Positions 35,036 through 44,338 of a stretch of 64,000 nt of DNA are shown here, piece after piece (position 1 is the first letter of the stretch; every line of letters begins with the position of its first letter). The notes under the pieces are model-generated. The model saw nothing but the letters and a program-made list of their open reading frames with translations, ran no database searches and was not told where the DNA came from. The position numbers and the translations under genes are program-made. Origin of the DNA: Pedobacter insulae. Lineage in GTDB: Bacteria > Bacteroidota > Bacteroidia > Sphingobacteriales > Sphingobacteriaceae. The DNA lies in contig NZ_FOPP01000010.1 of NCBI RefSeq assembly GCF_900113525.1, positions 124,001 to 188,000 on the forward strand, given 5' to 3'.

Positions 35036-38000
35036 ATGAAAAAAAATTACTTAAAGTGTTTAAGTGCGTTGCTGCTCGCATTGCTGAGCATTACCGCATT
35101 TGCACAAAAAACCATTACCGGAACGGTGAAGGAAAATTCAACGCCTGTTCCTGGCGTTAACGTTGCTGTTAAAGGCACAGCAAAGACAACCCAGACGGGT
35201 GCCGATGGAAAATTTTCAATAGCCGCTAGTCCCACAGATATACTTGTATTTACCATGTTGGGCTACACCAAGCAAGAGATTGTAGTGGGGAGCCAGCAAA
35301 CGATCAATGTAACGATTGCTTCAACGGAAAGTCAGCTAAGTGAAGTAGTTGTCACGGCATTAGGCATTAAACGAGAGAAAAAGTCTTTAGGCTATGGAGT
35401 GCAAGAAGTTAAGGGAGAGACTTTGGTTTCAGCTAAGGAACCTAATTTGGCGAATACGCTTTCAGGTAAGATTGCTGGTCTGCAGGTGGTTAGATCTAGC
35501 GATGGGCCTGCAGGGTCGTCAAAAATACTACTTCGCGGAAGTAATTCATTAACAGGCAGTAATCAGCCCTTAATCGTGGTAGACGGGGTGCCGATTGATA
35601 ACTTCACCGGTGCTCCGGATAACGGATATTGGAACAGATCGCTAGACATGGGGAATGGGATAGCAGATATTAATCCCGACGATATTGAGACGCTTTCTGT
35701 ATTAAAGGGACCATCTGCTGCTGCGCTGTATGGCTCAAGAGCGGGTAATGGAGTAATTTTAATTACCACTAAAACTGGGCGTGCGCAAGAAGGATTAGGG
35801 ATTACCGTGGCTAGTTCCTATGGAATGTCCAATATTTTTACCAATCCAGAAGTTCAAAATTCATTTGGTCAGGGTAATTCTAATACCTATAATGCTACTT
35901 CTACAGCGAGCTGGGGTCCAAAAGTTGAAGGTCAGATGGTGACTAACTGGGACGGTAGGCAAGTTGGTCTTGCTACTTACAATAATGTTGATAATTATAT
36001 GCAGCAAGGTATCAATATCAACAATAGTATTTCATTTCAACAATTGTTCAAAGGAACCTCAGTCTACACTTCTTATAACCGTTTGCAAGACGAAGGTATT
36101 GTGCCGGGAACTAAACTCTTGCGTAATAATCTTACTGCAAGAGCGCTGAGTAAATTTGGTGCAGACGATCGCTGGGTAACGGACACGAAGATTCAATATA
36201 GTAATACTAAGGCTAATAACAGACCTGTTGGTGGTAGAGATAATAGTAGTGCTTACACACTTTATATGTTACCTCGTTCAATGGATATTACCCAGTTTAA
36301 TGCTGCAAAAAATGGTGTTGGTAATATGTTATGGTTTGATGGCGCTGGAAGTCAGGTGAACCCTTACTGGAGTAATCAATATAACCTAAACGAAGATTCG
36401 AGAGATCGATTTATCATGAATGGATCGGTTAAATATAATTTTACTGATTGGTTAAATGCAGAAGTTAAAGGAGGAGCCGATTTATATACCACTAATACAC
36501 AATCAAATGTATATAGCGGGAGTCCGATTGCCGCGACAGGACGCTATGGTATGGGAAAACAAACTTTTTCAGAAACCAATTTTAGTGCCTTATTATCAGC
36601 TAGAAAAGATAATATTGTTGGCAAGTTCGGTGGCATGCTTTCCCTGGGAGGTAATTTGATGCAGACTAATTTTACTTCATTGAGTTCAAGCGTTGGATTG
36701 TTAGTGGTGCCAAACTTATTCTCCCTCAATAATGGCGTAAGTCCGGCAGGTGTTAGCGAAGGAATTTCGAGACGTAGAATTAACTCTGTATATGGTAATG
36801 CCCAAATTAATTACGATGGCTATCTTTATCTAGATGCTACTTTTAGAAATGATTGGTCATCAACCTTAAGTAAAGAGAACCGCTCTTTCTTCTATCCTTC
36901 AGTTAGTTTGTCGTATGTGTTGACAGACATGTTAACTTCAATGGGTACTGAATTGCCTAATTGGCTTAGTTTCGGTAAACTGCGAGCATCGTATGCACAA
37001 GTGGGTAATGATCTTGCTCCGTATCAGCTGTATAACACATTTAACATTGGTAAAGATCCAAACGGAAATACAACTGCGGGAAGAAATACTGTACTCTTGG
37101 ATCCAAATGTTCGTAGTGAGCTTATCAAATCCCTTGAACTGGGTGCTGAAATGAGATTTTTGAAGAACCGTATCGGCTTGGATTTCTCTTATTATAAAAC
37201 GAATGCTACCCGTCAGCTGATTGACTTGCCCATGGATGCTTTGAGCGGATACACGGCTAAGAAAGTAAATGCTGGTGACATTCAAAATACTGGTATGGAA
37301 TTGGTAATTGATGGTAAAGTGATGGGAAAACCAAATGGGTTTAACTGGAATACGTCTTTTAATTACTCTCGTAATAAAAATACAGTAGAGGCGTTATCTG
37401 AAGGTGTTAGTAAATACGGTCTTGGAGGCTTCGATGATGTATCTGTTTTGGCAGTCGTTGGGGAGAAATATGGTGAAATTTATGGCACGAAATATTCAAG
37501 GGTTAAAGATAACAGCAGCCCTTTTTTCGATCAGATTTTATTGAATGCAGATGGCGTACCTACCCGCGACCCTGAAATCGTTAAATTAGGAAATCAACAA
37601 GCTAAGGCATTAATTGGTTTTACCAATAGTTTTGAATATAAAGGCGTAGGTCTATCCTTCTTAATTGATGCAAGAATAGGTGGTGAGATATTTTCTGCCA
37701 CACATGTTGCTATGCAAGCAAGTGGAACAGCGGCAGTTACAGCGCCAAATGGCTCAAGAGATAGTTTTGTTGTGCCAGGTGCGGTAAGCAACGGTAGTGG
37801 TGGCTACGTTGCCAATACTAAACAGGTAACACCGCAACAGTATTGGTTAGGTGTTGCTACAGCTAATAATTTGGGAATTACGGAAGCAAATATTTATGAT
37901 GCGAGTAATGTGCGTTTAAGAAATGTTCAGTTGAGCTATACTTTCTCTCGTAAACTTTTGGCTAATACGCCAATAAAAAATGCCAAGTTTGGAGTTTCAT

Positions 38001-38146
38001 GTAACAATGTTTGGTTAATTAAAAGCCATATGAATGGTATCGACCCTGAGTCGGTTTATGCAACCAATAGTAATGCCACGGGCTTCGAGAATGCAGGTCT
38101 TCCAACAATGCGGACCTTCTTAATTAACCTGGCACTAGGATTTTAA
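35036..38146 (+). CDS. SusC/RagA-family TonB-linked outer membrane protein
   Basis: 1036 residues. Signal peptide (1 to about 23, ending AFAQ), carboxypeptidase-regulatory-like domain (about 25-95, TITGTVKENSTPVPGVNV), plug domain (about 105-225, with LSEVVVTALGIKREKKSLGYG and LIVVDGVPIDN) and a C-terminal beta-barrel ending LINLALGF. With the SusD protein downstream it forms the lidded importer for a large ligand, usually an oligosaccharide. No enzymes for such a substrate are found nearby, so the ligand is unknown. Confidence 0.95.
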   Translation: MKKNYLKCLSALLLALLSITAFAQKTITGTVKENSTPVPGVNVAVKGTAKTTQTGADGKFSIAASPTDILVFTMLGYTKQEIVVGSQQTINVTIASTESQLSEVVVTALGIKREKKSLGYGVQEVKGETLVSAKEPNLANTLSGKIAGLQVVRSSDGPAGSSKILLRGSNSLTGSNQPLIVVDGVPIDNFTGAPDNGYWNRSLDMGNGIADINPDDIETLSVLKGPSAAALYGSRAGNGVILITTKTGRAQEGLGITVASSYGMSNIFTNPEVQNSFGQGNSNTYNATSTASWGPKVEGQMVTNWDGRQVGLATYNNVDNYMQQGININNSISFQQLFKGTSVYTSYNRLQDEGIVPGTKLLRNNLTARALSKFGADDRWVTDTKIQYSNTKANNRPVGGRDNSSAYTLYMLPRSMDITQFNAAKNGVGNMLWFDGAGSQVNPYWSNQYNLNEDSRDRFIMNGSVKYNFTDWLNAEVKGGADLYTTNTQSNVYSGSPIAATGRYGMGKQTFSETNFSALLSARKDNIVGKFGGMLSLGGNLMQTNFTSLSSSVGLLVVPNLFSLNNGVSPAGVSEGISRRRINSVYGNAQINYDGYLYLDATFRNDWSSTLSKENRSFFYPSVSLSYVLTDMLTSMGTELPNWLSFGKLRASYAQVGNDLAPYQLYNTFNIGKDPNGNTTAGRNTVLLDPNVRSELIKSLELGAEMRFLKNRIGLDFSYYKTNATRQLIDLPMDALSGYTAKKVNAGDIQNTGMELVIDGKVMGKPNGFNWNTSFNYSRNKNTVEALSEGVSKYGLGGFDDVSVLAVVGEKYGEIYGTKYSRVKDNSSPFFDQILLNADGVPTRDPEIVKLGNQQAKALIGFTNSFEYKGVGLSFLIDARIGGEIFSATHVAMQASGTAAVTAPNGSRDSFVVPGAVSNGSGGYVANTKQVTPQQYWLGVATANNLGITEANIYDASNVRLRNVQLSYTFSRKLLANTPIKNAKFGVSCNNVWLIKSHMNGIDPESVYATNSNATGFENAGLPTMRTFLINLALGF

Positions 38147-38164
38147 TATTTAAAAGTAAACGAA

Positions 38165-40069
38165 ATGAAAAATAGATATAAAGGAATATGGATGCTTGTC
38201 GCTGGTTTAGTAGCGGCATCGTCATGTAAAAAATTCGACGAAATTAATACCAATCCACTTGCAGCAAATGCAGATCAAGTTCAGGTAGATTATTTTATCA
38301 ATAACAGTATTGTTGGAGCGCAAATGGATCCACATATTGCTGAACGGGTATTTGTACTTTATTGGAAAACAGCTGGTCGCCAGCAAATGGGTGGAGGTAT
38401 TTCAAGTGGGGGTTACGATGATGGATGGTCATCGGATTATTATAACAGTTATATGTCTAGTTGGCTAAATGCTGCTAATTCTGCTATCCAAGTTGGAAAC
38501 GAGCAAATCGCTAAGGGTACAAGCAAGCTATATACAAAAAACTTAATACAAGTTGCAAGGATATGGAGAGCCTATCTGATGAGTGAATTATCTGATAATT
38601 TTGGGCCTATTCCTATCAACAGCTTTCAAGGGTCAAATCCACAATTTGCCAGTGTGAAAGATGTTTACTACCATTTACTTGACGAGTTGAAGGATGCTAG
38701 TTCGAAATTAGATCTGGCGGTTGTCAATCCAGACGATGTTAAAAAACAAGATCCAGCTTTCCAGTACGACTATAGTAAATGGAAGAGATATGCAAATTCA
38801 ATGCGTTTGAGATTAGCCATGCGTTTATCAGAGGTTGATGCGGCTAAAGCTAAATCGTCATTTGAGGAAGCTGCAAGTGGAGAGTTATTAACAGCCGCAG
38901 ATCAAACTTTTAAAGTCGGAGAACGTGCTGGTTGGGACGCATTAACCGGCGTAATGAGCAGAGAGTGGAATGCTCAAATGATGAGTGCAGCTTATCGTAA
39001 TTTAACCTACAACCTAGGTGGGATACAGACTACTACACAAGTAAGTGCAGAGGTACAACCATCGATAAAACCAGATAATTATGTTGGCATACGCCTTCAA
39101 AATCATTTCACGATGAAAACTAACGATCCTTTTGCAGGCTATTGGTTAGATGGGTTACCCAACAAAATAGATCCAAGAGCTTTTAAGACTTTTATCATAC
39201 CTGGTGATGTAGCTAATCCAAATTTCAATAGTTACCCATCATGGGATAACACGGCGAAAACTACGACTAATACCCTAACTGATGGTACAAATGTACTTAA
39301 AACAATCGATGCTAAATATACTTGGAATGCCTACACAAGTGGCGATTGGGGAGTTCCTGGCTCAAAAAACAACGTAAGGGCTTTTAATGGTGCTATGCCA
39401 CGTACATCAAATGAGTTTAGAACCAGTGCGAGCTCGAGAATATTTTTTGCTAATTGGGAAACTTATTTCTTGTTAGCCGAAGGCGCAGTGAGAGGTTGGG
39501 CAACACCTTTATCAGCAAAGGCAGCCTATGAGGCGGGGGTTAAAGCGAATTTAGATTACTGGGGAGTGGGCGCTCAAAGTACAGCTTATTTAGCTTCTAC
39601 CTCCTATAATAACGCAGGTACTTCGGTAAGTTGGGATCATATAACTGAACCACCAGCTACTCATACTATGAGTTATAAAGATGGTTATACAAACGTTGAT
39701 GGAACTGTTCAGATTAAATATCCTGATAATACAATTTATAAAGCTGGAGCAGTTAAGAACGACCTATTAACCAAAATTATCACGCAGAAATTTATTGCCC
39801 AAACACCTTGGCTACCATTAGAAACATGGAGTGATCATCGTCGCCTTGGGCTTCCATTCTTTGAGAATCCAGCTGTAGAGAATCCGTTGGTTAATTTACC
39901 AAATTTAACTGCCGCAAATTTTATGACTAACAGTGTGAAAAATTTCCCGCAAAGATTGCGATACCCTTCCGGTTTGAAAAACAGTAACGCTACTGGATAC
40001 AGTCAGGCCGTAGGTTTTCTAGGGGGAGAAGATGCTGTGCTAACCCCATTGTGGTGGGCTAAGCATTAG
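38165..40069 (+). CDS. SusD/RagB-family lipoprotein (SusD-like_2 type)
   Basis: 634 residues. The signal peptide ends SSC with lipidated Cys21, followed by the typical KKFDEINTNP start. The tetratricopeptide-rich SusD fold is suggested by helical segments such as NLIQVARIWRAYLMSELSDNFGPIP and YSKWKRYANSMRLRLAMRLS, cut here to recognisable cores. It sits on the outside of the outer membrane as the lid over the SusC barrel. The gene is 18 bases after susC and is closed by a strong terminator. Confidence 0.94.
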   Translation: MKNRYKGIWMLVAGLVAASSCKKFDEINTNPLAANADQVQVDYFINNSIVGAQMDPHIAERVFVLYWKTAGRQQMGGGISSGGYDDGWSSDYYNSYMSSWLNAANSAIQVGNEQIAKGTSKLYTKNLIQVARIWRAYLMSELSDNFGPIPINSFQGSNPQFASVKDVYYHLLDELKDASSKLDLAVVNPDDVKKQDPAFQYDYSKWKRYANSMRLRLAMRLSEVDAAKAKSSFEEAASGELLTAADQTFKVGERAGWDALTGVMSREWNAQMMSAAYRNLTYNLGGIQTTTQVSAEVQPSIKPDNYVGIRLQNHFTMKTNDPFAGYWLDGLPNKIDPRAFKTFIIPGDVANPNFNSYPSWDNTAKTTTNTLTDGTNVLKTIDAKYTWNAYTSGDWGVPGSKNNVRAFNGAMPRTSNEFRTSASSRIFFANWETYFLLAEGAVRGWATPLSAKAAYEAGVKANLDYWGVGAQSTAYLASTSYNNAGTSVSWDHITEPPATHTMSYKDGYTNVDGTVQIKYPDNTIYKAGAVKNDLLTKIITQKFIAQTPWLPLETWSDHRRLGLPFFENPAVENPLVNLPNLTAANFMTNSVKNFPQRLRYPSGLKNSNATGYSQAVGFLGGEDAVLTPLWWAKH

Positions 40070-40085
40070 TTTTAAGTTGAGTTTT

Positions 40086-40122
40086 AAGGCCGCTAAATTT
40101 TCATTTTAGCGGCCTTTTTTTT
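40086..40122 (+). terminator. rho-independent terminator after the ROK-SusCD operon
   Basis: A 12-base stem AAGGCCGCTAAA (40086-40097) / TTTAGCGGCCTT (40105-40116) with a 7-base loop is followed by TTTTTT. It lies between convergent genes and its T-tract reaches the stop codon of the Ldh-family gene. Confidence 0.92.
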
Positions 40123-41206
40123 AAGCTAATTTAGCGACACCTATTTTCTCTGCGAGCAAATTCAGATCATTCACTACCACATCAATAACTGGAATCCCAT
40201 TTATCTTTCTCTCTACTTCAAATTCATGTTCAGGCTCACCAGGGATTATAACCTTTTTACCAACTTCAACAGCTTTTGCAGTCTTAAATCTGCTGATCCA
40301 ATTGTCTAAGTGTGCTTTAAAGTCTACAGCAGGTCTGAACCCATCTACCCGCATAGCACCTAAAAAGTGACCAATTCCCTCTCCCACTGGGTCGCTTGGG
40401 GGTTCGAGGAAGGATACAAAAGGAGGTGCCCATGGACCATAGTTAGCCCCAGACAACACAGCAGATAAAATGTCAACTGTAGCGCCCAGCCCATAACCTT
40501 TGTGACTACCGTGATCCTTATCACTGCCCAATGGCAATAATGATCCACCTTTTTTTAATTCATTAGGGTTAATGGAGTTTTGTCCATCTTTATCTTGTAT
40601 CCAACCATTGGGAACGTCCTTATTTGCACGTTGAGCAATTTCTAATTTTCCATTGGCTGCGGCCGCAGTTGCCATATCCACTATCAAAGGAGGATACTTT
40701 CCCGCAGGAAAAGCATAACACATTGGATTGGTGCCTAATAACCTTTCATTTGAATAAGTGGGTGCTACGAGCGGACTAGCATTGGTCATACTGATACCTA
40801 TCATGTCCTTTTCCACCGCCATTAAAGCGTGGTAACCTGCGATACCAAAATGGTTAGAATTTTTAACGGCTACCCAACCACTTCCGTATTTTTCCGCTTT
40901 TTCTATCGCTACTTTCATAGCAAATGGCGCTACCACCAAACCTAAGCCTCCATCTCCATCTACGGTAGCAGTAGTAGGTGTTTCATGTACAATCCGGATA
41001 TCAGGAGTGGCATTTATTCTGCACTTTTCCCATAGTCTGACGTAGCCACTTAATCGCGCTACACCATGAGAATCGATACCACGTAAATCAGATTTGATAA
41101 GCACATCCGTAGCTAGTTCTGCATGATCATCGCTACAGCCCATTTTTTTGAATACTGAGTAAGTAAAAGACCTAAGTTGATGTTCTGGAAAAGTTATAAA
41201 GTTCAT
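40121..41206 (-). CDS. Ldh-family (malate/L-lactate/ureidoglycolate type) NAD(P)H dehydrogenase
   Basis: 361 residues of the LDH2/MDH2 family (PF02615 type), distinct from Rossmann-fold lactate dehydrogenases. The conserved DLRGIDSHGVARLSGYV carries the catalytic His, NSNHFGIAGYHALMA binds the cofactor, and DKDHGSHKGYGLGATVDIL is the later conserved block. It oxidises or reduces a 2-hydroxy acid with NAD(P); the precise substrate cannot be assigned. It is the last gene of a minus-strand group and converges on the SusD gene. Confidence 0.9.
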   Translation of the reverse strand: MNFITFPEHQLRSFTYSVFKKMGCSDDHAELATDVLIKSDLRGIDSHGVARLSGYVRLWEKCRINATPDIRIVHETPTTATVDGDGGLGLVVAPFAMKVAIEKAEKYGSGWVAVKNSNHFGIAGYHALMAVEKDMIGISMTNASPLVAPTYSNERLLGTNPMCYAFPAGKYPPLIVDMATAAAANGKLEIAQRANKDVPNGWIQDKDGQNSINPNELKKGGSLLPLGSDKDHGSHKGYGLGATVDILSAVLSGANYGPWAPPFVSFLEPPSDPVGEGIGHFLGAMRVDGFRPAVDFKAHLDNWISRFKTAKAVEVGKKVIIPGEPEHEFEVERKINGIPVIDVVVNDLNLLAEKIGVAKLA

Positions 41207-41220
41207 TTTTTAGTGTTTAT

Positions 41221-41294
41221 CGTCATTGCGAGGTACGAAGCAATCTTGAAGCGATAGATTTTTGTAGAAGATTGCTTCGTACCTCGCAATGACG
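41221..41294. repeat. dispersed intergenic inverted repeat, copy C
   Basis: Perfect 26-base arms at 41221-41246 and 41269-41294, with a 22-base loop, in the 90-base gap between bshC and the Ldh-family gene. The repeat nearly fills the gap, reaching within 2 bases of the bshC stop. Same arms as at 12356 and 17280. Confidence 0.93.
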
Positions 41295-41296
41295 GA

Positions 41297-42889
41297 TTAT
41301 GATGAAGGAAGTAGCAAAGTAAAATCCCCCCCAAGAGGTTCGAAGTTTTCTATGAGCGATGAAATAAAATCATCTCCATAATTTACGTACATAGGTGCAA
41401 TATTTAATACTCTCTCTTGCAGCACGCCATTGGGAAATAATCTATTCTTTACGTTTTCTATTTGTTTTAGAGAAACATGGTGTTTTCTTTTTTCAGCTCT
41501 GAAGAGTTTTTTCTCGAAGTTATTGAGCAGGTTCCTTATTTTAGTTTTTGTCGAGTCCGCAGAGTTTTCCAACGTTTTATCAACCTTACACGCGTTTTGT
41601 TTAATTTGCTCAAAAATAGTTTGAACAGCATTTATTTCAGTTTTTAGGCTTACCTGAGCGTTGCTATTTTTTTCAATCCAAACTCTTTGCAACTCTTCTG
41701 TTGAGAGGAAGAAGTCTTCAAGTTTGAACCCTAATTTAAATAGGTTGTTCGCACTTCTTGTATCGATTAATAAAGCCGAATTTCTAAGAAGCAAAACAGG
41801 GAAGTCTGTGTTATAAAAGTCGAAATTCGCTTTTAACTGCATCCAGTATGATACCTCCGCCCCGCCACCAATGTAAGCTATATTAGGTAATATGAATTCT
41901 TGATAAAGTGGGCGCATAATCACATTCGGACTAAACCGTTCTGGGTAATTCTGTATTTCCCTTAATAATTCTTCCTTACTGAAGCTTAAGTCACTATGGT
42001 TAATGACATATTTATTATCTTTTAAGATAATTCGTTCCCGTAGATTATCTTTCAGATAGAAAAAATTTATATCTCTTCCGTTTACCTGAGTTCTATACTC
42101 TTTCTCTGCTAAAAGGTTGCTTGTTTTTTCAATAATAGAGGCGCTATGCTGCCCAATAATATCTTTCGCTATAATGCTGCTAAATTGCTTCTTAAGAACA
42201 GGTTCATCAGCATTAATAATAACTAACCCATATTGTTCAAAGAGGCTATTCACTATGGAACGCGTAGCATCGGCTAAATTGTCGTTGTTGAGATATGCAT
42301 TTTCTACTAACCGTGCTAATTTTTTACCGTTCTTAGAGACACCTAGATAACCTTTGTATGCCATTACCGCTGCCGCGACCGTTTTGGTGCTTAACCTACC
42401 AGTTGCCCCATTAGTTTGTTGAATCCAACTAATATTCTTCTCATCTACGCTTACATGATTGATTTCCTCAAAATCATGATCTTCCGTAGCCATCCAATAG
42501 ACTGGTACAAAATTTTTATCTGGATAAGTGATCTTCAGCTCAATCGCCAAATTAATGGTAGTTACAATTTTATAGATGAAATAGAGTGGGCCTGTAAACA
42601 GGTTAAGCTGGTGGCCTGTTGTTACTGTATAGGTATCTTCATCCGCCAGTAAACTAATATTATGGCTGACAGACCTATTTGTTTTGATATGCTGATATTG
42701 AGCCGTTAGTACCTCAACCAGCTCTTTTCTGTTGCCCTGAAAATTTCTCGATTCAAATGCCTGTTTTAGGCCTGCTAAATCTGGCCGAAAGCTATAAAAA
42801 GATTTTAAAAAAGGTTTATCATTCACATAATCAAGCACAAGCTTAGAAAAGGAGTGAGTTTCTTGATAGGAAATATATTTAGCTTTCAT
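41297..42889 (-). CDS. bshC: Bacillithiol biosynthesis cysteine-adding enzyme BshC
   Basis: 530 residues, the usual BshC length. It matches the family in TVTTGHQLNLFTGPLYFIYKIVT, cut to its core GHQLNLFTGPLYFIYK, then YWMATEDHDFEEINHV and NIAYIGGGAEVSYWMQLK, and ends with a coiled region and FIPNGVLQERVLN-like LFPNGVLQERVLN. It adds cysteine to glucosaminyl-malate in the last step of making bacillithiol, the low-molecular-weight thiol of many Bacteroidota and Firmicutes. bshA and bshB are not in the window. It lies 90 bases downstream of rimO, with hairpins between. Confidence 0.94.
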   Translation of the reverse strand: MKAKYISYQETHSFSKLVLDYVNDKPFLKSFYSFRPDLAGLKQAFESRNFQGNRKELVEVLTAQYQHIKTNRSVSHNISLLADEDTYTVTTGHQLNLFTGPLYFIYKIVTTINLAIELKITYPDKNFVPVYWMATEDHDFEEINHVSVDEKNISWIQQTNGATGRLSTKTVAAAVMAYKGYLGVSKNGKKLARLVENAYLNNDNLADATRSIVNSLFEQYGLVIINADEPVLKKQFSSIIAKDIIGQHSASIIEKTSNLLAEKEYRTQVNGRDINFFYLKDNLRERIILKDNKYVINHSDLSFSKEELLREIQNYPERFSPNVIMRPLYQEFILPNIAYIGGGAEVSYWMQLKANFDFYNTDFPVLLLRNSALLIDTRSANNLFKLGFKLEDFFLSTEELQRVWIEKNSNAQVSLKTEINAVQTIFEQIKQNACKVDKTLENSADSTKTKIRNLLNNFEKKLFRAEKRKHHVSLKQIENVKNRLFPNGVLQERVLNIAPMYVNYGDDFISSLIENFEPLGGDFTLLLPSS

Positions 42890-42906
42890 TTAATTCAAAG
42901 CATTGA

Positions 42907-42924
42907 CAACTTGTGGGCAAGTTG
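42907..42924. repeat. short hairpin between rimO and bshC
   Basis: CAACTTG (42907-42913) and CAAGTTG (42918-42924) are perfect inverted repeats with loop TGGG. It stands next to the longer palindrome at 42935. No T-tract on either strand. Confidence 0.6.
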
Positions 42925-42934
42925 CAAAATAATT

Positions 42935-42970
42935 ACCACTTTGACAATCTTTAAAGATTGTCAAAGTGGT
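42935..42970. repeat. 36-base perfect palindrome between rimO and bshC
   Basis: Two 18-base arms with no spacer read ACCACTTTGACAATCTTT and its exact reverse complement, centred between 42952 and 42953. It starts 10 bases beyond the rimO stop. It can form a strong hairpin in the mRNA after rimO, or could be a dyad for a DNA-binding protein. Confidence 0.9.
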
Positions 42971-42979
42971 CAGTTACCA

Positions 42980-44314
42980 TTATTTTACAATTTGTCCATA
43001 AAGGTCAAAGTCTTCAGCACGGTCTATTTTAACATTTACAAAACTACCGGTAGCGGCATACCCTGAACGGGCATCAATCAATACCTCATTGTCCACTTCA
43101 GGCGAGTCGAATTCTGTTCGGCCAATGAAGAAATCTCCTTCTTTACGATCGACTAACACTTTATAGGTATGACCAACTTTCTCCTGATTAATATCGAATG
43201 AAATTCCCTGTTGTAATTCCATGATTGCCTCTACTCTTTGTTGCTTGATTTCTTCAGGAACATCGTCTACCAACTGATGGGCATGTGTTTTTTCTTCATG
43301 AGAATAAGTAAAGCATCCTAAACGATCGAAGCGTGTTTCTTCAACCCAGTTATACATTTCTTCAAAATCCTGCTCCGTTTCTCCCGGGTAACCACAGATT
43401 AACGTTGTACGCATTGCGATATTTGGAACTTTAGCGCGAATTTCGTTTACAATATCGATTGTTTTTTGCTTAGTAATTCCCCGACGCATTGATTTTAACA
43501 TTTTGTCTGTAATATGCTGTAACGGCATATCGAGGTATTTACAAATATTTTCACGTTCGTTCATGGCATCTAAAATTTCCATTGGAAAACCAGATGGATA
43601 GGCATACTGTAACCTGATCCATTCTATCCCCTTTACATCCGATAAACGACGCAATAATTCATCTAAGTTACGCTTGCCATAGATATCAAGTCCATAATAG
43701 GTTAAATCTTGGGCAATTAAAATAAGTTCCTTTGTGCCATTAGCAGCTAATATTTTTGCTTCATTTACCAGCTCATTCATGTCTCTCGAAACATGTTTAC
43801 CCCGCATTAGCGGAATGGCGCAGAAAGAGCATGGACGATTACAGCCTTCAGCAATTTTAAAGTAGGCGAAATGCGAAGGTGTAGTTAATAGACGCTCGCC
43901 AATTAGTTCGTGCTTATAATTAGCGCCTAAACTGTGTAGTATATTTTGTAGATCGTTCGTGCCGAAGTAAGCATCAACATTTGTAATTTCTGATTCTAGT
44001 TCAGGTTTATAGCGTTCCGACAAGCATCCTGTAACAATAACTTTTCCAATTTTACCTTCATCTTTTAACTGACTGTATTGTAGAATGGTATCAATCGATT
44101 CTTGCTTTGCATTATCAATAAAACCACAAGTATTAATGACCACAACATCATTTTCACCCATCGAGTTTGACTCATGTTCCACGGCTAAATTATTGCCTCG
44201 TAATTGGCCCATCAGTACTTCAGAATCGTAGGTGTTTTTAGAACATCCTAAAGTGATTACGTTGATCTTAGGTTTTTGAATAGTGGTTTCTTTTTTTATG
44301 GTTTTTGTGTTCAT
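42980..44314 (-). CDS. rimO: Ribosomal protein S12 methylthiotransferase RimO
   Basis: 444 residues. N-terminal methylthiotransferase domain (INVITLGCSKNTYDSEVLMG, with cluster cysteines continuing in VVINTCGFID and VTGCLSERY), radical-SAM core with the CxxxCxxC motif GCNRPCSFCAIPLMRGKHVSR, and a C-terminal TRAM domain (about 380-444). It methylthiolates Asp88 of S12. Encoded 24 bases downstream of ftsY in the same direction. Confidence 0.96.
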   Translation of the reverse strand: MNTKTIKKETTIQKPKINVITLGCSKNTYDSEVLMGQLRGNNLAVEHESNSMGENDVVVINTCGFIDNAKQESIDTILQYSQLKDEGKIGKVIVTGCLSERYKPELESEITNVDAYFGTNDLQNILHSLGANYKHELIGERLLTTPSHFAYFKIAEGCNRPCSFCAIPLMRGKHVSRDMNELVNEAKILAANGTKELILIAQDLTYYGLDIYGKRNLDELLRRLSDVKGIEWIRLQYAYPSGFPMEILDAMNERENICKYLDMPLQHITDKMLKSMRRGITKQKTIDIVNEIRAKVPNIAMRTTLICGYPGETEQDFEEMYNWVEETRFDRLGCFTYSHEEKTHAHQLVDDVPEEIKQQRVEAIMELQQGISFDINQEKVGHTYKVLVDRKEGDFFIGRTEFDSPEVDNEVLIDARSGYAATGSFVNVKIDRAEDFDLYGQIVK

Positions 44315-44338
44315 TGTACTTCTCCTTATGCGCTTTTC

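Noticed and set aside
36938..37285. 115-residue open frame on the minus strand inside SusC
   Set aside because: It lies wholly within a well-supported SusC gene on the other strand and shows no domain; the same holds for frames at 24191-24550, 47686-48084 and 10770-11129.
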